Source of the DNA: Gloeophyllum trabeum ATCC 11539
Taxonomy: Eukaryota; Basidiomycota; Agaricomycetes; Gloeophyllales; Gloeophyllaceae
Assembly: GCF_000344685.1 (NCBI RefSeq)
Contig: NW_006920415.1
Span: forward strand, 1,062,950-1,126,949
Direction: 5' to 3'
DNA: 64,000 nt
The position numbers and the translations under genes are program-made. This document shows positions 35,201-48,183 of this stretch, piece by piece. Within the stretch, counting starts at the first letter, position 1; every line of letters begins with the position of its first letter. The notes under the pieces were generated by a model. It saw only the letters and a program-made list of their open reading frames with translations, was not told where the DNA came from and did not search any database.

Positions 35201-38200
35201 TGCGTATAAACCACCGAAATACTACTTGGTACGTTCGCGCAATGGGTTTGGCACCCGGCGTACTGAGCAATCTCTAGGACCGTGCTCTCCCGCGGAAGAC
35301 ATACTCTGAAGTCGAGAAGGCAACGCTGGCGGCGGTGAAGGGCGAGACGCAGGCTGTGACCGGCGTTGAGCTCGATTTGGAAGACTTCACCGATGTCCGC
35401 TTTGGCAACGATCGCAGGCTCGAGGAAGTAGCTCACATGCTTAACACTTCCAAAGTAACTCTCATCAAGGTGCTCGAGCGACCAGACTTCAGGTAAGCGT
35501 GGAGACCACGATGCTGCCGGTGTGACTGATGGCAAATGTCAGTGACTATGACCGAACTAAAGAGTGCCAACACCAAGTCGGTCGCGTCGGCGAACGAATA
35601 TTAGCTACGCCATGCGGACGAGCGATATTCACGTACGCCTCGTCGAACGAAGCCAAATATGTTATCCCAAAAATGGAGTATACCGTCCGTGTCCTCCCAG
35701 ATAATACTGTCTTTAGCGACATTCCAAATAAGGTGGCGCCGGAGTGTGGTGCCTGGGCTGACTTCCACAACGGCGTGGCTGCTGCCTTGCGCATCTCCCC
35801 AACGTGCACTTCCATCGATAGTTCCTGGATTGCTTCCAACAGGCCGTCCATCCCCAATCCTGAACATGGAGGATTTTTGCTGGGCTTGGGTCTCAACGGC
35901 CACCTAACACATGTGAAGACATGGGATCTCTTTAGCTATCTTACGCCGAAGCATGAACATACCAGTATTGGGATGCTGCTTGGTCTATGCGCTTCTCATG
36001 TAGGTACCGGGAATGAACAGATCACCAAAATCCTTTCCTTGCACGCCCCTAGTCTTCTCATCCCTAACACAGAGGAGATGAACGTACCTCTACCACTTCA
36101 GACTGCTGGCGTGGCTGGACTAGGCTTGCTGTACTTGGGGACCGCACACAGGCACAGTGCTGATGTTTGCTTGGAACTCATCGGTTCGCGGGATAAGTCC
36201 CAGGCGAACCTCAGCAGCGAACATCGGGAGTCCTTTACGCTGGCGGCCGGTATGTCGTTCGGTATGATCATGCTGGGGAAAGGATCGACTATACCAGCGG
36301 ACATAAAGTACCTCGAACGACTACAGGCCTATATACGCGGAGAACACGGGGCGGCCGCGATGAATCCTTCGTCTGAAGGATCCCCTATTGTCAACCTGAC
36401 GGCGGCTCCCGCTACAATCGCCTTGGGACTGACATACCTGAAAACCGGGCGTCAGGACATCGCGGATATCATACGGATTCCAGATACCGTTCTAGACCTG
36501 AGGCAGACCCCTCCTAGCTTGCTAGTGATACGAACTATAGCAAGATGCTTGATTATGTGGAACAATATTGAGCCCAGCCAAGAGTGGGTTTCAGCCCAGA
36601 TTCCCGTTTCTATCATCAAGGGTATGCATAACAGGTCGCAACTGAAACGAGTGGACGAGTCCGTTGAACTGGCCTACTACAACATATTGGCTGGTTGTTG
36701 CTTCGCAGTAGCGCTCAAATTCGCCGGCACTGCTCGGGAGCAAGCATATGGTTTCATCGCCACATACTACGACCTCTTCACCCGTAATGCGATACCGATG
36801 TGTGAGTGCGATAGCCGGTTATATTCCACTTCTCTATTACTAACGGAGGCCGCAATATCCAGCGCACGCATACCAGTATAGGATCAGGAAATCTACTCTG
36901 CGTGATGGCTTGAACCTGATTTCCATCTCTCTCGGCATGGTCCTGGCTGGTACTGGCGAGGTAAACTGTATGCGCAGGTTACGACACGCATATGGTGTAC
37001 TTCCTGGACAAGTGCGTTACGCGTCATATGTGGCTACGACTCAAGCTCTGGGGCTTCTCTTCCTAGGGGGCGGTCGATACACCCTAGGCACCTCGGATGC
37101 TGCTATAGCCTGTATGGTCGCGGCCTTTTACCCGAGGTATCCAGCAGGATCCCACGACAACAAGAGTTACATGCAAGCTATGCGACATTTATGGGCGCTA
37201 GCGGCGGAGCCTAGATGTCTAATACCGCGAGATGTGGACACTCGAGAAGTGGTCTACATGCCGATCAAGGTGAAAGTGAAGGACAGGGACAGCCGAAACA
37301 CAAAAGGCGAAGCCATTGCTTCATTGATAGCCCCTACGCTGATTCCGGACCTGGACGAAGTGCTTTCCGTACGAGTCGACACGCCCCGGTATTGGCCCTT
37401 CAACATGGATCTGACCTCAAATGGAAAGGGACTAGTGCACCGCGAGGCATTACTTCGTGATCAGACGCTGTATGTCAAGAGACGCACAGCGTTCCTCAGT
37501 TACACGGAGGACCCGAAAGGCAGCAGGAGTTTATTTGTTCGTTCTGGCTCTACGACCGCCGATGCAGGGACGCTTGACTTTCCGAAGCTGTCCAACGTGG
37601 GGACGCATCCGTCGAGCGACTTGAGCCAGATCATTACCTCATATTCCAATGACGTGCTCTTTCTAGCCTTTGCAGACCATTTCTGTCGCGATGAGGGTGA
37701 TACGCCGGAAGAACAATTGTTCACCCGGTACTGCCGTGCTGCCCTGATGGACGGCATCCTTCAAGACAAACCCAATGGGATGCAGTCGCATCTGACCTTG
37801 TACCACTATCGGACGATGTCGCATCAATCGCAGTTCTTCAGCCTCTGGCTGCAAGACCTGACATTCGTCACCAATTTTTACGGCAAGGTCTTTGATCGCT
37901 GGTTCAGTGGACGGAGCGAGAACAACGCGCGACCTCCGCTATTGCGGGAGAGCACGACCTCTGGCGCGATGTACGAACTCGACGGTCGGCTGGAGACTGT
38001 CCGCGGGGACCCCGCGTTCATGCAGGTTCTTACCCGGTACGCGCAGGGCGAGGACGTCTGGGCGGGGCTGGACGCGGAGGCGCGCGCGAAGCTGGCGTGG
38101 TACCTCCTGCGGAGCTGCGTGCCTGTGTCGAGCGTGCTGGTGACGCTGAAGCAGTTCGCGCGCGCGGCGCACGAGACGTGTGCCGGGCGGCCGTGGCCCG

Positions 38201-38340
38201 AGGGCACTGACGACGTGGTGCTGCTGGACGAGGGGATCAAGCAGGTGCTGTACGCCGCAGGCTCGGGGATCACGTACTCGTACGGGTCTGTGTGGGCCAC
38301 GAGGAGCCTGGACGAGGTTGTGAGGTGTTGGCAGGCCTAA
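32236..38340 (+). CDS. APC1: Anaphase-promoting complex subunit 1
   Basis: This multi-exon gene of roughly 1,900-2,000 codons starts at ATG 32236 in a good context (GCCATGACT). The early segment NTVVLSSGGIIQKRWTF with VQWACLGWL is the APC1 N-terminal WD-like domain. The proteasome/cyclosome repeats follow (HGGFLLGLGLNGHL near 35863, SIGMLLGLCASHVG, AGVAGLGLLYLG), and the C-terminal block has ALGLLFLGGGRYTL, then LAAEPRCLIPRDVDT. APC1 is the scaffold of the APC/C ubiquitin ligase that destroys securin and cyclins; size and order match fungal BimE/Cut4. A Pro/Lys-rich linker (KPKPKPKNKPKP) lies at about residues 395-410. The frame extends upstream to 32056 without an ATG. Confidence 0.93.
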
Positions 38341-39208
38341 GGGTGGAGGGGGTGTGGGGACACGAGCGGGAGAAGATGCGCAGAGGTGTTGGTTGATCGC
38401 CTAGATGGAGACGTCATTTGTATATTAGGAGCCATAATGTAGCGTTATCATCGTTTATTTGTCTGGAAAAAGCTGATAGTGCGTTCGGGGTTTACCAGCG
38501 CTGATAGACCGAGCTCCATTTAGTTTAGTTATCAACTTGATGCACTTGGGATGCGGCTCAGTTTGGACCGGGGCCTTGTTATCGCGAAAAGAGTGCTCGG
38601 ACACTTGAATTCTGCGTCTTGGTACCTTGAACTTCGAAGTTCCAGAGGGAAAGTCTGTACATCTGAACTGGAGCGGAGTCCACCATCTCACCTATCAACG
38701 AACATCGCAAAATGTGTGCTCGAATGTTCTATGTCTTGTCAAACTGAATCCCGAGTCTTTCAGGGGGAAACTCTCGACCACAGCAAATCAACCCACCTGT
38801 CAGGATCTGAGCCAGAGCGCAGCCCATCAACGCATCTACAGTATCCACAGTCGGGCACAACGGAAGCATCTTCATCAGCCTAGGGTTAGGCAATCCCCGG
38901 ACCCCGATAACACGGCGGTCTGATTCGCGCGACGTCATCATCATACACACAAGCGAAAATAGAATCCATATGCATATGCATGTAACGACAGAAAGGCGTA
39001 CAAGGGATCTATCTAAGGTAAGTATGGATGGATGGAGCGAGGGTGTGGGTGTTCCGGGTTGGGCCGGGCGGCGGGCCGGGAGGTGATCTAGAATACAGAT
39101 GGGCATCGGCGCTGGGCAGGCGGGGCGACTAAAAACACATATGAATAGATAGAGTCCGGTTTTGAAGGGCGGGGCGGAGGCGGAAGAATGTGTTTTCAGG
39201 GGCGGTGT
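38341..39208. other. Convergent 3' region between APC1 and DAHP synthase
   Basis: No convincing gene. Frames near 38541-38923 exist in several phases with no conserved content. The segment must hold both terminators; GTTTATTTGTC at 38452 and an A/T-rich stretch near 38940-39010 are candidates. Confidence 0.45.
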
Positions 39209-40683
<1,475 letters not shown>

Positions 40684-40718
40684 GGCCGGCGAGGGTTATA
40701 TACGACAAGTGCTGGGAC

Positions 40719-40724
40719 TGACTC
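40719..40724 (-). promoter_or_regulatory. Gcn4/Cpc1-type site in the DAHP synthase promoter
   Basis: TGACTC lies 36 bp upstream of the DAHP synthase ATG, in the 250-bp region shared with the PIH1 gene. This is the core of the general amino-acid control element, known to regulate ARO genes in yeast. Two ATTGG (inverted CCAAT) motifs lie at about 40796 and 40808. A 6-bp site alone is weak evidence. Confidence 0.35.
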
Positions 40725-40933
40725 GGGCGGTGGCGCAAAATCTCTGCGATCGGGTCCACGCACGTGGCGGTGCCGATCGAGTGTGCCGCGCTGTGATTGG
40801 GCGGCCTATTGGGTCCGATCTAAGTCCGCTTTGGACTCGAACGCGGTCGTTTCTCATTGCGAACCCCACCTCGCGGGTCGTGCCGTGCGCGCTTTCGTGC
40901 GCACTCTCACGCCGGTTTCCTCCGCATTCCACT

Positions 40934-43900
40934 ATGTCTGTCACGCTCGCCCCGGTACCCGGTTTCTGCATCAAGTCCTCCTCTCTCACCCAATGCGCCT
41001 ACCCCCTGCGCCCACTGTCCAATCACATCGCCCTCTCACCGCCCCCAGCCACCCTCCCCATCCCAAAGTCCCGCAAAGTGTTCGTCAACATCGCCTTTGA
41101 CCCAAACGTCCCCGCGCCCCCGCCCGGCAGCCATGCCGCCATCGACCGAGCCATGGCCGCCCTCGCTGGCCCCGCCCCGCCAGACGCTGACGCCGACGAC
41201 TACTTTGTCCCCCTCATCGTCTCCGACCCCAGGCAGGATGTCGATAAAGGCAAGTCCTCGTCAAGTATCCAGTCTCCCGCCTCATCTTTGATCCGACGCG
41301 CCCGCATTCTATCGTCACTCGCCTTATATGGTCTTTGTCGAGTCGACGTATTATGTCTGTGTATGAACGCAACTGCTATCAACTGTCTATTCGTTGGCAG
41401 TATCCATCCATCCAAACGTGATGGCACCTCATTGGTCCGCATCCAGCGGCGCGTTTCATTCCTTTATTATCACACAGCGCAGGCCACAATGTAACCACAT
41501 CAATAATCATTCGCGCTTCGATGCCCAACGCTGAGCGCCCGGTGATAGATGCAGTCGTGCTAAGCTCAGCCTCCCTTGCATCTGGCATCTTTCTGTTCAG
41601 GGATACCGGTCGCAACAGAAACTGAGCTCGCTGCACTGTTTCTCTTCGTTTTCCTCATGTCTCTTCTTGCTGCTGGAGTCGCTGACCAGAAATGACCGTT
41701 TTTCTCAGCCGGAAAATCTGCCGTAGTCTTCGATGCGATATTCAACTCATCGCTCAAATCCAAAGCGCTAAAGTCACTAGAATTCAAAGCATTTCTCATC
41801 GGTAAGCGATGCACCTCTCGTTATCTCTTCTTTCCTTCTCGTCTCCTCTTTGATTCCCACCACACTACCTGCTCTAACCCACGGAATATTGGCCTGTCGG
41901 GTTGGGTCTTCTCATACCGTACTGCTGGGCCTCCTCTCGAGGGCACCTTCTGAGATCTTGCCAAACACGTCGATCGTGTCACACCATCGTACTACGATCA
42001 TCTCTCATTATCATGGAGAGATACTCGGGGTATTGCTATCACCTCTCCAAGTATGCATCACCAATGTGCCGCGCCGATATACCCTCATGCTTCGGCCTTG
42101 CTGCGTATTTCCGCTGGGGGCCGAGAAAAGGTGCTATTTGCGAGCGCTGACGTCCTGGGGCCACAGAGGCCGGGCGCCGTCCCCCGTGGCGCTGCTTCCT
42201 CACTATACCTCTTGCTGCCGTCCTGTGGGATATGTGGGTGCGCGGAAGCTCCGTTCGTTACTCGACAGACGACCTACCAAGCCCCCGGTACTTTCTTCGT
42301 CTGTGGAGCAAGCGACATCCTCTCGCTCTTTTCACTGCCTATCGTACGATGTCTCATATCCGCGCGCGGCACTCTTTGTGGCGCCCTTCTGCGTCAAGAT
42401 CCCCTCGTCCTCTGTTGGCCTATCCTATCCGACTGCGTCTTCCCATACCGCACCCCCGGTCCTCGTCTCGCTGCCCGTCAGGGGCTCCTTCTGGCGTCTT
42501 TACCAAGCTCGTCGAGCGTGTCACCTTCTGGGGGCAGGCATCCTGTGAGATTCGGTGCGCGAAGCTCTGTCTGACCCCATGCCAAGCCACCACGCTTCCC
42601 TCGTCTATACTTGTCCATCGTCTCGCGTATCTCGATGAATGCAACGCTCTTTTTGGCGAGAGACGTTCGTTGCACAGCTGATCGCAGTCTTCGATGCGTT
42701 TGTGGCGCCCTCGCTGCCCTGGTGCTTTGCCCACCCTGTCTTATGTTCGTGTCCACAATGTCACTTAGCGGTAGCACGAGAAAGAAAACCCATATCCGAC
42801 GCAACCTTCATCCACTCGAGAAACCTACCCTCGTCTCTCGTCAGTGCGCCCAAGCGGTCGGGTCCGTGTCGTTGCCCCAGCCCCACGTTCTCATGTGCAT
42901 CTGCGTTATCTTACCCCCCCCACCGCTATCGTCAACAACACGTCGAGGTGGATCCACTCCACCGTCCGCGAATGTTCGGCCAACCTACCGCCCTCCCGCC
43001 GGCCTTGGCGTGGTGGACTTTCGATGGGCTCTGCAGCCTATGCGTATTCGTTGAAACCGAGGCTTGGAGGTGGGAGCCACGTCGGCACCGAAGTGACGTC
43101 GGTATCATCTTACCATACCCTCGAGTCAGCCAGTACACTGGGTCCCTTCACACCATGCTCGTTGTTAGACGGGCTCTGTGGGACGCCCTTTCCTACCCCT
43201 CCGCCGCACCCGAGCTGTGGGGACCCAGTCGCGTTGCGTTCACATCGCAGTCCTGCCAGTGTGTCTAACGTCAGTCGCGCACTATACTTGGGATACATTG
43301 CGATTTGAAATTGGCCCTCGATATCGCGAGCTTTATGCCAGGGATTGCTTCTTTGCTGGAGCTCCCACAACCCTATGTTCAGTCCCACATCCCCACGCCT
43401 GGCGAAACATCCAGGTACCCGCGGTAGCGCATCCTATTTGATCCTGAGGGCATCTATCGCCGATGGCAGAATGACCCTCCTGTTGGTGCAGGACACGAAG
43501 GTGATATGATGCGACCCCCGGTAGAGGTTGATGAAGTTCCTGCTGCCTGGCGCTCGTCGCCACCAGCTCCGTGCCATGTCCTCGTCCCGATTGCGCGGGG
43601 GGCGGGTTACACCCAGTGGCCGAGTCGGCGATACAGCCTGGGTGTCCGTCTCGTTTCGGGGCAAATCGGCGAGTGGTATATCGGTATATCATGTAGCACT
43701 TCGTACCAAGGTCCTGTTTGCTTGCCGTGGCATACATCCAATTCGCTCGGGCATCTGTCAATATACCGTGCCCTTTTGTCCATGAGTACCCCTCTTTCCA
43801 GGCGTCTTCGGCTTCTCCAATGACAAGAGGGACAGCCACGCCTGGTTCTAATGTATTCACAAACGCCAGATACCCTCAAATATCGTGGGCGATCCAAGTC

Positions 43901-45290
43901 GCGCCCTCAACTTCCCCAAGCTCCATGTAACCCTCGTCGTAGAAACCCCGAGTCTGTCTACCTTTCCATTTCTCATCTGTCACCCTAACCCACGCCGACT
44001 CTCATCTCACCACAATCTTGCCTTCCCGATATATCCAATGCATCTTATCGCTCGAGGACCTCTCACCCTAACCCACGCTCGCACTGGCGATCGTGCGCTC
44101 GCTTCCAATGACGTTCTGCGCATCTCAAATGCATTTAATGGCACCTGCTGGCTCGCTGATCTGGTTTCCCCGCTGTCTCCTCAATCACACACTACCCTCC
44201 ACTGTTCAGTGCGAAGCTACTGCACTCCGTTCTCGTCGTCTTTCCTTTCTGCGTTTTCCATCCTCATTTTGCACATTCGCTTTCTGATGGTTCGACGGAT
44301 ACTGACTGCGTATTATGCTCCTATGAATAGAACTCGCATTGCAGCGCATAGAATTCCAATCTGCCCCGCCAAATTCGCCTCCGACTGCTCAACCACCACT
44401 CCTCCTCTCCCGCCAGTTCGGCACACCGAACATTGCATCCAAGGGGAAGCTGCAGCCGCGCACAGTACACATCCCAAAGGCACTCTACTCTGACCAAGGC
44501 GACAGCGTGAGTGGTAAGGACAACCAGGAAGCCCCGAAGAAGGCTCTAGTGCAAGAGCTGTCCTCGGATGGGAAAGACGAACACCCTGCGTGGAGTTGGG
44601 AGCTCGAGCAGGGCTCGGGCAGGGTCAAGGTTGTCGTGCGGGTGCCGAGGATGGTGGGTAGCTCGTCCTTAAGCTCTCTTCTCCCCTCCATCGCTTTTCC
44701 TTTTTCTTCGAGTTTTTCGCAGACGCGAGGGTGCGTCCGCTCGCTTCGGCTCTTTCGTCACACCCGCGCCAAGAATACTGCATTGCCCCCGCGTCGTACA
44801 TCTCGGGGCGCTGCCTATTCCTCTATCTCGTTCCACAATTACTTAGCCTCGCACTTCTTCATTGTGGGGTTCTCTCTTCTCTTACGCGCTTTTGTCTTCT
44901 TTTCTATATATTCTCATGCTATGCATCTTCTTCACTTTGACCCATCTCTGGCTTTGGTTGTCCCAAAATCCCACCGCTGTATCCGTTTATAGCTCGGGAT
45001 CGGCATCTCTGATACCCGTACCCCGCATTCTGGTCTTCTCACTTCCCCCCTCTACTCTGCTCGTTGCTTACCATAGGCGGCTCATTCACCTACAGACGCG
45101 CGAAATAATACCGACCGCCACGCTCGACGTCGAGCCTCACCGTATCGAGTTGCGTGTGCCGGGGATGTACAGCCTAGATGTCGACTTCGCGTCAGAGGAC
45201 TTGGGAGGTAAGTTGGACAGGGAATTGGACGTAGACGGAGCTACTGCAGAGTGGAGGGTCTCGGAGGGATTATTGGCAATATACGCGTGA
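40934..45290 (+). CDS. PIH1: PIH1-family co-chaperone (R2TP complex)
   Basis: Exons 40934-41249, 41709-41801, 44331-44653 and 45096-45290 splice to 308 aa with every junction in phase. The PIH1 domain is clear: KVFVNIAFDPNVP, DYFVPLIVSDPRQDVDK, AGKSAVVFDAIFNSSLKS, then FKAFLIELALQRIEFQ across the second intron, and RQFGTPNIASKGKL. The C-terminal CS-like part has LDVEPHRIELRVPG and ends AEWRVSEGLLAIYA. Pih1 links Hsp90 to Rvb1/Rvb2 for box C/D snoRNP, PIKK and polymerase assembly. Introns are abnormal: 459 bp with a GC donor, 2,529 bp, and 442 bp, versus about 55 bp in neighbours. Confidence 0.87.
41802..44330 (+). other. 2,529-bp intron of PIH1 with unexplained stop-poor content
   Basis: The donor G|GTAAGC (41802) and acceptor TAG|AA (44330) rebuild the conserved PIH1 peptide exactly, so this is one intron. 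Inside, all three plus-strand frames stay open for 150-230 codons at a time and the strand is pyrimidine-rich. A segment at about 43430-43823 reads somewhat like protein (GIYRRWQNDPP, VEVDEVPAAW). I recognise no transposase, LTR or inverted repeats. It is most likely an old insertion that expanded a short intron. Confidence 0.6.
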
Positions 45291-45639
45291 AACATGCATG
45301 TAGGTGCTGAGTGCGATGTGAGTATCCCCTATGATCTGACGGTGGTTCGAGTAGATCCCGGCGTAACTGTCCACATTGTCGATGGCTTGTATCGTGTTTG
45401 TAACATGTTGCCTAGCGAGACGTTTCTTGGCATAGGGTTGCTTTCATAATACCTAACCGCAATAAACTTCGAGCATGGCTGGTGACTGTACGTTTGCTTG
45501 CCTTGCAACGCTACCCGAACCAGACCTGTTATACGGCTGGCTGGGACGTTGCGGAAATTAAAACTCCAGATGGCCCATGGGGACGATGCCCTTCACTGTC
45601 TTCCCACTTCTCTCTCTACAGTCCCCTGACTTCCGCTGG

Positions 45640-46843
45640 ATGAGTTCAAATCATATCGTCATCCGCAATCTCAGGTGGAGAAGGTATCCACACACCATAC
45701 AGGTGAGTACAACGAATTGAAAGGACCTGCAGAGGAAGCCAGGCACATCCGAAACATCGCGACTTGACATACTTTGGCCCCCAGATCCCACTCCTCTTCC
45801 AAACGGCGATGTCGGACAGTGTGAAAGATCAGGGTTCGCGCACCACCTTCACTGTGTCCCAGCCCGCGATGTTTATTGAATGCAGCACCTCCTTTGACGC
45901 TACCGGTGGCGATACACGAGATTGCCGGCTCAGAGCCACGGGGTTCGGAATCTTTAGTACGGCCTCGCGCACAACGTCGACCAACGACAGCACGGGCTCT
46001 TCATCCATAAAGTTCCTGCCAAGCAGGACGTCCAGTGGCTTCGTTTTCTCTGCCACTGAACCTCTATCCTCCCCTACGGAGAGCGGATTCACCTCGGCAA
46101 ACGACCTCGCTGCTCTTCTTGGTGGGATCCTCTCTGGCGTGACCCTTCTTGTAGTTACCGCCCTGCTATGTATCCTCAAGAGGCGTCAACGCAAGCGTTA
46201 CCAGAAGCCGGAGAAGCCCACACACCAGCAGATAGAACACATCGATATACTTCCCGCTGACAGTCCGATGAGGGTAATTCCCCAGCCTCAAATTGGAGTA
46301 CCGGAGGGCATAACTCCAGAGGCTCCTCAGCAGCTCGAAGTTGTCGTACCAATGTCTGCCAGGATCTTGTGAGCGACATATTGGCAGCTGACAGTGCTTT
46401 TTCACTGACATGGGCATCTTTCAGGAATGACGATAGTCTGGAATCTTGTCAAGGTGTCAATCGCTTACAGAGAAACAAGAGAACCAGGCACAACATCCGA
46501 CTCCTAGGTCGAGGGATCTTGAAACTATCAAACTTGAGCCTGAAGACATGCCCACCCGATACACGGAGCATCGAGAAGAGCTATCCCGGAGGGTTCTTGA
46601 GCGAACGCTCGTTAGCCAGCCTTAGGGCCCTCAGCAATGCTTCTCCGGGGAGCATGTCTTTGCGAAGCCATGCAAGGACCGACTCTTCAACTCTCAACTC
46701 GCATGACCTCCGAGATGCATACAATGATGGAGGGCATGCAAGTCATGGAGGAGGAGATTCGCGCGCTACGGACGGAAATTGCCCTGCAACACGATCAGCC
46801 ACCCCCAGAATATAACTCGTGGCATGATTCCGGATACTTTTGA
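45640..46843 (+). pseudogene. PPxY-tail membrane protein, copy 1 (frame-broken)
   Basis: Proposed exons are 45640-45702, 45785-46368 and 46425-46843. The second exon has a Ser/Thr-rich outer region, one membrane span (LLGGILSGVTLLVVTALLC) and a basic KRRQRKR patch. The third exon holds the shared tail, but in three frames: REELSRRVLER, then RSLASLRALSNAS, then MEEEIRALRTEIALQ with PPPEYNSW at the end. Compared with copy 2, GAGCGAACGC lacks two bases of GAGCGAGAACGC (about 46600), and a further shift lies near 46690. It may be a pseudogene, or mis-spliced in this reading. The outer domain does not match other copies beyond being Ser/Thr-rich. Confidence 0.55.
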
Positions 46844-47400
46844 CTGAATATTTTACCCTGAACATTGCCAGTATCCTGCACAAGACATATAAAATGGAAA
46901 TATACTCTAAGGTGATATGCAGGTAGGAGAGTATCGTATGCGTTAAAGAGAGGTTTCCTTGGGCATTGGCACCGATGCTTCTACTGATGATGGGAGGCGG
47001 CGGGATGAATTGGAATACGGCACGTCATCTGTCTACTATTCTTAGGAGACAGGCCATCTGACCAGTAGATCACCCAGCCTCCGCCAACGACCCTCCAGTG
47101 TATTGCTCTTAGAGGTTGCGAAAGACTGAGCAGCAGTCAGATTGCATCATGCAAGTGCCGGACTCGAACAGGGTCGCGTCGCAATACTTACTATTGCCCG
47201 TCCAGTATCCTCCACTCCCGGGTAGAAGGATTGATGCGACCTGGCAGTTTGATCATTTACGGGTCCCCATGCGCTCCGTGTGCTGATAGATGATCATATT
47301 TGCGTACATTCAGCTATAAACACTGGAGAATCTTGTTGGAAGTCCTGGGCACTCGCACTCGCCCTGGACAGCCGACGACATCGTACGAACCGGCCCTGCA
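46844..47400. other. Spacer between copies 1 and 2
   Basis: No complete gene is seen. The frame of copy 2 is open upstream only to about 47320 and has no ATG there. An N-terminal exon for copy 2, if it exists, should lie here, but none with a signal peptide was recognised. Confidence 0.4.
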
Positions 47401-48183
47401 ATGACATCCTCTGCGGCTAGTCTGGCTGCTCCTGTTGCTGGAGTCATTGCTGGCGTAGTCGTGTTCGCAACGGCTATGATCATATACGGCTACAAGAGCC
47501 AACGACGTCGGTGGCAACAGCAGCACGATGAAGAGGTTTTAATCGAAACCGAGCAGTGCCAGGTGGAAAACACAACCGTACTCCCTACCCAAAATTCAAT
47601 CATCGAGGGCGCACTTGCATCACCAGCAGATGTTGGCAGAGCTGTAGACGGTGTAATGCCTGAGCCACCTCCAGTCTCAGGTATTCGAGCGGGGGCTGCG
47701 AATATATCTCCTGTGAATGAGTGAGCAATGACTCACAGCTGACAGGTACCTCTGACATTGACGATGTGCATGTCTTGCAGCAGCGAAACCCAGGCTCGAG
47801 ATGATGCGGAATCGCACGCAGATGACCACGAATCGAGTCCAGCTGATGGATCAAACCATCCTGAAGCCACAAATCTCGGGCCGAAATACGTACGTGGACG
47901 ACATGCAAAGGGCCGAGAAGCAGAGCTCTCCCGAATGGTCGTAGAGCGAGAACGCTCATTAGCCAGCCTTAGAGCACTCAGCAATGCTTCTCCAGCGAGC
48001 ATGTCTTTACGAAGTCCTACGAGGACCGATTCCTCAAGCCGCGCAACCTCCAACATGCGCATGATGATGGAGCGGATGCAAGCCATGGAAGAGGAGATAC
48101 GCGGGTTGCGGATGGAACTCGCCCTACTGCACGATCAGCAACCGCCGGAATATGACTCGTGGCAGGATGATGAACATCTTTGA
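47401..48183 (+). CDS. PPxY-tail membrane protein, copy 2 (short outer domain)
   Basis: Exons 47401-47720 and 47781-48183 join in frame to 240 aa. A membrane span lies almost at the N terminus (about residues 8-29, APVAGVIAGVVVFATAMIIY), followed by KSQRRRW. The tail has EAELSRMVVERERSLASLRA, LSNASPASMSLRSPTRTDSS, a coiled coil (MQAMEEEIRGLRMELALLHD) and PPEYDSW near the end. The Ser/Thr-rich outer domain of the other copies is missing or sits in an unseen exon. The tail is the least damaged of the array. PPEY fits the PPxY motif bound by WW domains of Nedd4/Rsp5 ubiquitin ligases; that role is inferred. Confidence 0.6.

Noticed and set aside
43981..44075. Telomere-like CCCTAACCC motifs in the PIH1 intron
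   Set aside because: Only isolated single copies occur; CTAAC is also a common intron branch-point sequence here.
45291..45448. Extra PIH1 coding (GAECDVSIPYDL-type reading) after 45290
   Set aside because: The frame ending in EWRVSEGLLAIYA at 45290 matches the usual PIH1 C terminus; the downstream reading needs another intron and adds nothing familiar.
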